From assembly GCF_029369745.1 (NCBI RefSeq), contig NZ_CP120210.1:7874001-7938000 (forward strand): 64,000 nt of DNA. The letters run 5' to 3'. Position numbers and translations under genes: made by a program. The notes beneath the pieces were generated by a model. It had not been told where the DNA came from. It saw only the letters and a program-made list of their open reading frames with translations, and ran no database searches. The DNA comes from Amycolatopsis sp. QT-25. Its GTDB lineage: Bacteria; Actinomycetota; Actinomycetes; Mycobacteriales; Pseudonocardiaceae. This document shows, piece by piece, positions 58,049 to 64,000 of the stretch (positions are counted from its first letter, which is position 1; every line of letters starts with the position of its first letter).

Positions 58049-58510
58049 CTACTTCGCGCCGAGCGCGCCGTAGTTCCGGACGAACGCGGTCAGCAACCGC
58101 GCGAACTCGCGGCGGTCGTCGTCCGGCCAGTCCGCCATCGCCTCGGCGAACACCGAGCGGCGGAATTCGTGCATGCGCGTCACTTCGGCGCGGCCGGCCT
58201 CGGTGAGCACGAGAACGGCGCGGCGGCCGTCGCGCTGATCGGCTTCGCGCCGGAGAAACCCGCCCTCGACCGCGCGCGCGACCAGACGGCTCGCGCGCGG
58301 CTGGTCGATGCTCAGCGCCGCGGCGAGACTGGTGACGGTACCCGGCTCGCCACTCTCCGCGGCCGCCTCGACGGCGTCGAGAAGTCCCTGTATCGCCTGG
58401 TCCGGCATTGTTTCGGCGCGGTCGCGGGCGAGTTTCGACAGTGATCGCCTCGCCTGGCTCCGCCGGACGGCGATCATCGCGCGTTCCACGTCGGCCACGG
58501 CGTCCGTCAT
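58049..58510 (-). CDS. MarR family transcriptional regulator
   Basis: A 153-residue winged-helix regulator starting MTDAVADVERAMIAVRRSQ. The DNA-binding part is GTVTSLAAALSIDQPRASRL with VEGGFLRREADQRDGRRAVL as recognition helix and wing. The helical C-terminus (MADWPDDDRREFARLLTAFV) forms the dimer. The start is ATG 58510; a GTG one codon earlier is possible. It is divergent from the extradiol dioxygenase gene, with an inverted repeat upstream of that gene, which suggests control of it. Confidence 0.9.
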   Translation of the reverse strand: MTDAVADVERAMIAVRRSQARRSLSKLARDRAETMPDQAIQGLLDAVEAAAESGEPGTVTSLAAALSIDQPRASRLVARAVEGGFLRREADQRDGRRAVLVLTEAGRAEVTRMHEFRRSVFAEAMADWPDDDRREFARLLTAFVRNYGALGAK

Positions 58511-58651
58511 CACTCGTCCTCACTGTGCATGTGCTTCTGCATGCAGTTGCCATCTACCTGAGGAGTATCCCTGAGGCCCATCGGATTCCAGTTCACGCAC
58601 CTTCACCGGGCCCGTGGGAATAAGGCGACACCCGGCGACGTCTGTCCTAGT

Positions 58652-58671
58652 AGTTGAAAATTCAAACAACT
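58652..58671 (+). promoter_or_regulatory. Inverted repeat upstream of the dioxygenase gene
   Basis: Outer arms AGTTG (58652-58656) and CAACT (58667-58671) with a nested TTGAA-AA-TTCAA in between. This looks like a MarR-type operator ten bases before ATG 58681. The divergent MarR protein is the probable binder. Confidence 0.6.
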
Positions 58672-58680
58672 GGAGCCGAC

Positions 58681-59451
58681 ATGACACCGGTGCTCTACCT
58701 CAGCCACGGCGCGCCGCCGCTCGCCGACGACGCCACCTGGACCCGCCAGCTCGCCACCTGGTCCGCCACCCTCGAAAAGCCGAAGGCGATCCTCATCGTC
58801 TCCGCGCACTGGGAAGAGGCACCGCTGACCCTCGGTGCCACCACCACGGTGCCGCTGGTCTACGACTTCTGGGGCTTCCCGGATCACTACTACCAGGTGA
58901 AATACCCCGCGCCCGGCGCTCCCGAGCTGGCGGACAAGGTGCGGAAGCTCCTGCGCTCGCCCCAGACCCCGATCCACGACGCACCCGACCGCGGGCTCGA
59001 CCACGGCGCGTACGTCCCGCTCGTGGAGATGTATCCGGACGCCGACATCCCCGTGCTCCAGGTGTCGATGCCGTCACTGGACCCGCAGGAGCTTTTCGAC
59101 CTCGGCCGGAAACTCGCCCCGTTGCGCGACGAGGGCGTGCTGATCATCGGCAGCGGGTTCTTCACCCACAACCTGAACGCGCTGAGCCAGACCGACGGCA
59201 CCGACGGGGCGCCGCCGTCGTGGTCGAGCGAATTCGACCACTGGGGTGCGGAAACGCTGCGGCAGGGCGACCTCGACGCGTTGCTGGACTTCCAGCACAA
59301 AGCCCCCGCCGCGGCCATCGCGCACCCCAGGATCGAGCACTTCGCGCCGCTCTTCGTCTCCCTCGGCGCGAGCTCGTCGGAAGGAAGGGGCGAGACCGTC
59401 ATCGACGGCTACTGGTACGGCCTCGCCAAGCGTTCCCTCCAGTTCGGCTAA
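58681..59451 (+). CDS. DODA-type (class III) extradiol ring-cleavage dioxygenase
   Basis: A 256-residue non-heme metal dioxygenase. Conserved His residues appear in LYLSHGAPP (H9), LIVSAHWEEAP (H43), GSGFFTHNLN and FDHWGAE. The DFWGFPDHYYQVKYPAPGAP stretch is typical of the LigB/DODA (YgiD) family, which opens catechol rings such as DOPA with Zn or Fe. Other members act on diverse catechols. The ATG follows a GGAG site. It is divergent from marR and convergent with the MFS gene, overlapping its 3' end by four bases (59448-59451). Confidence 0.92.
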   Translation: MTPVLYLSHGAPPLADDATWTRQLATWSATLEKPKAILIVSAHWEEAPLTLGATTTVPLVYDFWGFPDHYYQVKYPAPGAPELADKVRKLLRSPQTPIHDAPDRGLDHGAYVPLVEMYPDADIPVLQVSMPSLDPQELFDLGRKLAPLRDEGVLIIGSGFFTHNLNALSQTDGTDGAPPSWSSEFDHWGAETLRQGDLDALLDFQHKAPAAAIAHPRIEHFAPLFVSLGASSSEGRGETVIDGYWYGLAKRSLQFG

Positions 59452-60632
59452 CGGGACCGAAGGACACCGGCGCCCGCCACCAGGCCGAGCGCCAGCACCG
59501 TGACCACGCCGAACGACACGGTCAACGACGTCAGGTCGGCGATCCCGCCGATCAGCGACGGCGCGACGAGCCCCGAGGAGTAGGTGATGGTCGCGACGCC
59601 CGCGATCGACTGGCTCGGCGTCGGCCCGCTGCGTCCGGCCGCGGCGAAGGCGAGCGGAACGACGACGGAGACACCGAGCCCGATCAACGCGAAGCCGCCC
59701 ATCGCCATCACCGGATGGGCGGCGAAAACGACCAGCAGACCCCCCGCCGTCGCGAAGACACCGCCCGCGCGGACGGTCTTGACCGAGCCGAAGCGCCGCA
59801 CCAACGCGTCACCCGAGAGGCGGGCCACCGCCATCGTGCAGGTGAACGCGGTGGTCGACGCGGCCGCGATACCCGGCGAAGTGCCGAGGACGTCACGCAG
59901 GTAGACGGCGGACCAGTCGAGGCTCGCCCCCTCGGCGAAAACGGCGCAGAACGCGACGGCGCCGATGATCACGGCCGACTTCGGCGGCAGCGCGAACCTC
60001 GGCGGCGGATGCTCGTCGGGGGCGCTGCGGACGTCGAACACGCCCTGGCAGAGGATCGCACCGGCGACGGTGAGCACGGCGGACACGAGCACGAAGTGGA
60101 TCCGCGCGTCCAGAGCCGCATGGGCGGCGAGCGTGCCCGCGGCGGAACCGACGAGCGCGCCCGTGGTCCACATGCCGTGCAGTCCCGACATGACCGACTT
60201 GCCCATCTTCTCCTCGACGTCGACGCCGAGGGCGTTCATCAGCACGTCCGAGGTCCCCGCCGCGGTGCCCATGACGAACAGCGCGAGGCACAGGGTGACG
60301 AGGTTTCCCGCCAGGGAAGGCAGGATCAGCGCCAGCGTCCAGTAGGCGAGAAGCAAGCGGAGCCCCAGCCTGCCGCCGAGCCGGTGCCCGATCCGCGCGG
60401 CGAGCGGCATGGTGAGCGAAGCACCGATGGCGGGGAAAGCGAGCGCCAACCCGAGCTGGCCCGCGCTGATCCCCGCGTGTTCCTGGATCCACGGGATCCG
60501 GGTGGCGAAACTGCCGGTCACCGCGCCGTGCACGGCGAAGACGGCGGCGATGGCGATCCGCGCCTGCCGCACTCGCCGCGTCGGTCCGCCGACGGTTTCC
60601 ACTGTGTTGGTCACTGGGCCCCCAAGGTCCAT
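59448..60632 (-). CDS. MFS transporter, YbjJ-like
   Basis: A 394-residue transporter with twelve hydrophobic segments (IAAVFAVHGAVTGSFATRIP, GLALAFPAIGASLTMPLAAR, MGTAAGTSDVLMNALGVDVE). RIPWIQEHAGISAGQLGLAL and MGKSVMSGLHGMWTTGALVG are characteristic of the YbjJ-like MFS subgroup. The substrate is not known. The start is ATG 60632 or GTG 60614. It is divergent from a ROK regulator with an inverted repeat between, which suggests sugar-linked control. Confidence 0.88.
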   Translation of the reverse strand: MDLGGPVTNTVETVGGPTRRVRQARIAIAAVFAVHGAVTGSFATRIPWIQEHAGISAGQLGLALAFPAIGASLTMPLAARIGHRLGGRLGLRLLLAYWTLALILPSLAGNLVTLCLALFVMGTAAGTSDVLMNALGVDVEEKMGKSVMSGLHGMWTTGALVGSAAGTLAAHAALDARIHFVLVSAVLTVAGAILCQGVFDVRSAPDEHPPPRFALPPKSAVIIGAVAFCAVFAEGASLDWSAVYLRDVLGTSPGIAAASTTAFTCTMAVARLSGDALVRRFGSVKTVRAGGVFATAGGLLVVFAAHPVMAMGGFALIGLGVSVVVPLAFAAAGRSGPTPSQSIAGVATITYSSGLVAPSLIGGIADLTSLTVSFGVVTVLALGLVAGAGVLRSR

Positions 60633-60661
60633 GAGACGACTCGACAGGTGTGAGCGTAAAC

Positions 60662-60682
60662 TATCAGGAAGGGGACCTGATA
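60662..60682. promoter_or_regulatory. Operator between MFS and ROK genes
   Basis: Perfect seven-base arms TATCAGG (60662-60668) and CCTGATA (60676-60682) with a seven-base centre. It lies between the divergent starts at 60632 and 60706. The likely ligand is the ROK protein. Confidence 0.75.
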
Positions 60683-60705
60683 ATTAATTCTGGGAGGATC
60701 TGCCG

Positions 60706-61917
60706 GTGAGTGTCATCCGGATGCCGTCCGCCTCCCCGAGTACCGCGCGTGCCATCAACGACCGCCTCGCGCTCGACCTGCTTCAACGCGAAGGTTCGCT
60801 GACGGCCGCCCAGCTCAAGACGTTGACCGGGCTTTCCCGGCCGACGGTGGCCGACCTCGTCGAACGTCTGCGGGACGCGGGGCTGATCGAGATCGTCGGC
60901 GAGGCGGGCGCGGACCGCCGCGGCCCGAACGCGAAGCTGTACGGCATCGTCGCCGGCCGCGCGTACCTCGCCGGGCTCGACGTCCGCACCCACGGCATGG
61001 CCGTTTCGGTCGCGGACCTCCTGGGCCGCACGCGCGCGGAGGCCTCACTGCCGTTCGAGCTGGACATCGAGACCGACATGGCCGTCGAGCGGGCGATCGC
61101 CCTACTGGAGACCCAAACCGCCCAAGCGGGCGCGACAGCGTTGCACACGATCGCCGTCGGCGCTCCCGGACTGGTCGACCCGGCGACCGGCGGTCTGCGG
61201 CCCGCCGGGGGATTACCCGCGTGGCACGGGAAACTCGTCGACGAACTCCGGCGACGGCTGGGTGTCCCGGTGTTGCTGGAGAACGAGGTCAACCTCGCGG
61301 CCGCCGCCGAGCAACGACTCGGCGCCGCCCGTGATCGGGACACGTTCGTCCTGCTGTGGCTGGGTTTCGGGGTCGGCGCGGCCGTCGTCCTCGACGGTTC
61401 GCTGCGGCGGGGCGCGTCGGGCGGCGCGGGGGAGATCGGGTTCCTGCCGATGCTGGGCCCCGGACGGCTCCCGACGGCGACCGACTGCGACGGCGGCTTC
61501 CACACCCTCGCGGGCAGCGCCGCGATCTGCGACCTCGCGCGCGAACACGGCATCCCCGCTTCGTCGGCGGACGACGCCGAAGCGGCCGCAGCGGCTGTCG
61601 GGTACGCGATCGACGAGGACGCCGGGGTCTTTCTCGAGATCGTCGCCGAGCGGATCGCGATCGGCGCCGCCGCGGTGACCGCGGTACTGGACCCGGGCTG
61701 TCTCGTGCTGGGCGGGGAGGTCGGCCGCGCCGGTGGCGAAGCGTTCGCTGCCAGGGTGAGCCGCCGGCTCGCGGAGATCTCGCCGCTGCGGACCGAGGTG
61801 CGGGCGGGGACCGTCGGCGGGAGCGGGGTGCTGGAAGGCGCGGTGCTCACCGCGATGGGCGCCGCCCAGGACGCGCTGTTCACACCGGGGGCTGAAGGGA
61901 GCTTTCCCCGCATGTGA
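60706..61917 (+). CDS. ROK family regulator lacking the zinc-site cysteines
   Basis: A 403-residue ROK protein. The winged helix is at about residues 15-70 (LALDLLQREGSLTAAQLKTL, LSRPTVADLVERLRDAGLIE). The ROK domain has VGAPGLVDPATGG, LENEVNLAAAAEQRLG, LLWLGFGVGAAVVLDG and GEIGFLPMLG. Unlike the ROK protein at 40174, the segment after GEIGF (LGPGRLPTATDCDGGFHTLA) lacks the CxCGxxGC zinc motif and the preceding His, so zinc binding is probably lost. GTG 60706 follows GGGAGGATC. It is divergent from the MFS gene, the expected target. Confidence 0.92.
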   Translation: MSVIRMPSASPSTARAINDRLALDLLQREGSLTAAQLKTLTGLSRPTVADLVERLRDAGLIEIVGEAGADRRGPNAKLYGIVAGRAYLAGLDVRTHGMAVSVADLLGRTRAEASLPFELDIETDMAVERAIALLETQTAQAGATALHTIAVGAPGLVDPATGGLRPAGGLPAWHGKLVDELRRRLGVPVLLENEVNLAAAAEQRLGAARDRDTFVLLWLGFGVGAAVVLDGSLRRGASGGAGEIGFLPMLGPGRLPTATDCDGGFHTLAGSAAICDLAREHGIPASSADDAEAAAAAVGYAIDEDAGVFLEIVAERIAIGAAAVTAVLDPGCLVLGGEVGRAGGEAFAARVSRRLAEISPLRTEVRAGTVGGSGVLEGAVLTAMGAAQDALFTPGAEGSFPRM

Positions 61918-61922
61918 CGAGA

Positions 61923-61966
61923 TGAAGGGCGCTTTCACCGCAGGCGATGCGGGAAAGCGCCCTTCA
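61923..61966. terminator. Terminator hairpin, family B repeat
   Basis: Perfect 14-base arms TGAAGGGCGCTTTC (61923-61936) and GAAAGCGCCCTTCA (61953-61966), six bases past the ROK stop. It resembles the palindrome at 30987 in its ATGAAGGG start. Confidence 0.8.
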
Positions 61967-61972
61967 GCGGAC

Positions 61973-62007
61973 GAAGCGGGCCCGGGAGTGTCTCCCGGGC
62001 CCGCTTC
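61973..62007. terminator. Second terminator hairpin
   Basis: Perfect 16-base arms GAAGCGGGCCCGGGAG (61973-61988) and CTCCCGGGCCCGCTTC (61992-62007) with a three-base loop. With the previous hairpin it forms a double terminator between the convergent ROK and repeat-protein genes. Confidence 0.82.
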
Positions 62008-62040
62008 GGTTCATTCAGTGGCGTCAGCCGACTGGCGCGT

Positions 62041-64000
62041 TCACTTGGTGTGGAACTTCTTGCCGGTCAGGGTGCCGATGAACCGCTGGAACAGGCTCAG
62101 CGGCGACGAGTCGGCCCCCGCCAGCGCCGGGACCTGCGCGTTCGGCATCGCCGGGGCGTTGCTCACGACGGGCAGGGTGCCCGTGGTGGGCAGCTGCACC
62201 GGCAGCTTGCCCGCGACCGGCAGATCACCGGCGGTGGGCAGCGCGTCCGCGGTCCGGAGCCGCACCGGCAGCTTGCCCGTCACCGGCAGCGTGCCGGCGG
62301 TCGGGAGCTGCACCGGCAGTTCGCCCGCGACCGGCAGGGTGCCCGCGGTGGGCAGCTGCACCGGCAGCTTGCCCGCGACCGGCAGGGTGCCCGCGGTGGG
62401 CAGCTGCACCGGCAGCTTGCCCGCGACCGGCAGCTTGCTCGCGATCGGCAGCTTGCCCGCGACCGGCAGGGTGCCCGCGGTGGGCAGCTGCACCGGCAGC
62501 TTGCCCGCGACCGGCAGCTTGCTCGCGATCGGCAGCTTGCCCGCGACCGGCAGGGTGCCCGCGGTGGGCAGCTGCACCGGCAGCTTGCCCGCGACCGGCA
62601 GGGTGCCCGCGATCGGCAGCTTGCCCGCGACCGGCAGGGTGCCCGCGGTGGGCAGCTGCACCGGCAGCTTGCCCGCGACCGGCAGCTTGCTCGCGATCGG
62701 CAGCTTGCCCGCGACCGGCAGGGTGCCCGCGGTGGGCAGCTGCACCGGCAGCTTGCCCGCGACCGGCAGGGTGCCCGCGGTGGGCAGCTTGCCGACGACG
62801 GGCAGGTCGCCAGCGGCCGGGAGCTGCACCGGCAGCTTGCCCGCGGTGGGCAGGTCACCGGCGGTGGGCAGCGTGTCCACGGTCCGAAGCTGCACCGGCG
62901 ACTTGCTCGCGACCGGGAGCTTGCCCGCGATCGGCAGCTTGCCGACGACCGGAAGCTTGCCGACGAGAGGCAGGTCACCAGCGGCCGGGAGCTGCACCGG
63001 AAGCTTGCCGACGAGGGGCAGGTCGCCGGCGACCGGCAGCTTGCCCGCGGTGGGCAGCCCGTTCAGCACCGGGAGGACCGGCAGCTGCGCGACCTTGGGG
63101 GCGTCCGCGCGAGTGGCACCACCGGGGAGCCCTGGGGTCTTCGGCAGGCCCGGGGTCTTCGGCAGGGCCGGGACACCGGGCAGCTTGGGCAGTTCCGGCT
63201 TGGGCAGCGCCTTCGGAGCGGCGATCAGCTGCTTCAGCGCGGTCTGCCCGGCCATCTGCACCGGCAGGTTGGCCCGCTGGGGACCGTTGGCGCCGACCAC
63301 CCTGCCGATCGCCGGGGTGGTCGGCAGGGTGCCGACACCGTTCAGCGAGGGAACCGCAGGAGCACCGAAGGGCAGCGCGGGCAGCGCGTCGATCGGCAGC
63401 TCCGAACCGAGCGGGTCGGTGAAGATGCGGGTGTAGTCCTCGTCGTTGATCTCGGTGTCGTCCGTCGAGTTCTCGTCCGCGAGCGCGAGCACCGGGATTT
63501 CGAGCTCGTTCGCCGGGATCACGAAGATCAGCGGGCGGTGAGCGTTGAAGCCCGAGAGGGCATCTTCGCTGCCGTCGGTGCTGCTGCCGCCACCGGTCTG
63601 GCCGGTGATGACGCTGTCCGCGTCGGTCTTGGACACGCCGCCGACCCCCGCGATGGCGTCGCCGAACACCTCGGGGTCGACCGCGGCCGGGATGTCGAGG
63701 ATGTCGCCCGAAAGCGATCCGTCGAGACCCGAGGTCTCCACGTCACCGCCCGAGATGGCGTCGACGGTGTTGGAGCCTTCGGCGTCGGCGAGGCCGGCGG
63801 CCGAGACCGCGTCGTGCGTGATCGGCACGATCGGCAGGGCCTGCGCGCCGATGACGTTGCCCGAGACGGCGCCCTCGTGACCGGTGGTGGTGGCGTCGCC
63901 GCCGGCCGCCGACAGGACGTCGCTGACGCTGTCGCCCTTGGCGATGCCCGCACCGGCCACGCCGTGCCCGGTGAAGGGAACCGCTCCGCCGATCGGCGTC
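62041..64000 (-). CDS. Repeat-rich exported-type surface protein (5' end beyond window)
   Basis: The frame is open from the right edge to the stop at 62041, about 652 residues; the true start and any signal peptide lie outside. Residues visible first form about three loose repeats of 50-60 residues with SVSDVLSAAGGDATTTGHEG, AVSGNVIGAQALPIVPI, then SLSGDILDIPAAVD. The GN(V/I) pattern recalls chaplin-like domains but lacks Cys. An acidic section (LADENSTDDTEINDEDYTRI) follows, then about 320 residues of hydrophobic/Pro repeats: LPVQLPTAGTLPV occurs seven times exactly, with LPVAGKLPIASK variants. The end is FQRFIGTLTGKKFHTK, without a membrane anchor. The function is unknown; a cell-surface or aerial structural role is a guess. 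Confidence 0.75.
   Translation of the reverse strand, partial: TPIGGAVPFTGHGVAGAGIAKGDSVSDVLSAAGGDATTTGHEGAVSGNVIGAQALPIVPITHDAVSAAGLADAEGSNTVDAISGGDVETSGLDGSLSGDILDIPAAVDPEVFGDAIAGVGGVSKTDADSVITGQTGGGSSTDGSEDALSGFNAHRPLIFVIPANELEIPVLALADENSTDDTEINDEDYTRIFTDPLGSELPIDALPALPFGAPAVPSLNGVGTLPTTPAIGRVVGANGPQRANLPVQMAGQTALKQLIAAPKALPKPELPKLPGVPALPKTPGLPKTPGLPGGATRADAPKVAQLPVLPVLNGLPTAGKLPVAGDLPLVGKLPVQLPAAGDLPLVGKLPVVGKLPIAGKLPVASKSPVQLRTVDTLPTAGDLPTAGKLPVQLPAAGDLPVVGKLPTAGTLPVAGKLPVQLPTAGTLPVAGKLPIASKLPVAGKLPVQLPTAGTLPVAGKLPIAGTLPVAGKLPVQLPTAGTLPVAGKLPIASKLPVAGKLPVQLPTAGTLPVAGKLPIASKLPVAGKLPVQLPTAGTLPVAGKLPVQLPTAGTLPVAGELPVQLPTAGTLPVTGKLPVRLRTADALPTAGDLPVAGKLPVQLPTTGTLPVVSNAPAMPNAQVPALAGADSSPLSLFQRFIGTLTGKKFHTK
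62150..63060 (-). repeat. Coding tandem repeats in the surface-protein gene
   Basis: The DNA itself is repetitive: units such as GGCAGCTTGCCCGCGACCGG and GGTGCCCGCGGTGGGCAGCT recur many times with almost no silent changes. Higher-order blocks around 62340-62780 are nearly identical. Low divergence points to recent expansion or gene conversion, and assembly collapse is possible here. Confidence 0.85.

Noticed and set aside
1..64000. tRNA, rRNA, insertion sequence or prophage genes
   Set aside because: None was seen by eye; no transposase, integrase or tRNA-like cloverleaf with a CCA-type end was recognised. A tRNA scan would be needed to exclude small RNA genes fully.

Overview
The window is high-GC actinobacterial DNA. 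It most likely comes from a Pseudonocardiaceae chromosome, Amycolatopsis-like, near the replication origin. The main evidence is gene order between about 31 and 54.7 kb: ino1, a PadR regulator, a DUF5318 zinc-ribbon protein, ponA-type penicillin-binding proteins, a GT87 membrane glycosyltransferase, rpsF-ssb-rpsR-rplI and dnaB. This matches the order around Rv0046c to Rv0058 in Mycobacterium tuberculosis. GTG starts are frequent, and many starts lie 6 to 8 bases after a TANNNT-like -10 element, which suggests leaderless mRNAs.

Layout. 0-3.4 kb: a GrpE-like protein (cut by the left edge), a TetR/YqeB-family pair under a self-operator promoter, and a dynamin-like GTPase. 3.4-5.4 kb: a NarL-type two-component pair. 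5.4-7.6 kb: a VOC protein, then an SDR/TetR pair. 7.7-11.3 kb: two paralogous ABC-2 exporter cassettes in tandem. 11.4-12.8 kb: an unknown protein and trmB. 13-18.6 kb: a MacB-like ABC exporter divergent from a second two-component pair. 18.6-22.2 kb: an MTA/SAH-type deaminase, an SDR, a frameshifted membrane-protein pseudogene and a methyltransferase, with short tandem repeats on both sides of the last two. 22.4-28.5 kb: a secreted SdrD-B-like protein and two tandem PhoX phosphatases. 28.6-31 kb: an MFS/MarR pair and a HAD phosphatase.

31-54.7 kb is the conserved core: inositol phosphate synthase with PadR, DUF5318, two tandem class A PBPs, GT87, ribosomal proteins S6, S18 and L9, SSB and DnaB. 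Extra genes sit inside it: a Gfo/Idh oxidoreductase divergent from a ROK regulator, endonuclease IV, a run of three related exported and membrane-anchored proteins, and a four-gene type VII secretion-associated module (helical protein, DUF3558 lipoprotein, PPE-like protein, EspG-like protein). A 475-bp gene-free gap before dnaB holds six near-consensus DnaA boxes and a perfect actinobacterial SOS box.

54.8-64 kb: accessory metabolism with local regulators (FAD monooxygenase/TetR, serine hydrolase, MarR/extradiol dioxygenase, MFS/ROK), then a repeat-rich exported-type protein that runs off the right edge.

The most interesting signals are the SOS box and DnaA-box cluster at dnaB, the type VII-like module between rplI and dnaB, short tandem repeats whose first unit contains the stop codon of the preceding gene, long palindromes just past gene ends, and the three paralogous anchored surface proteins.
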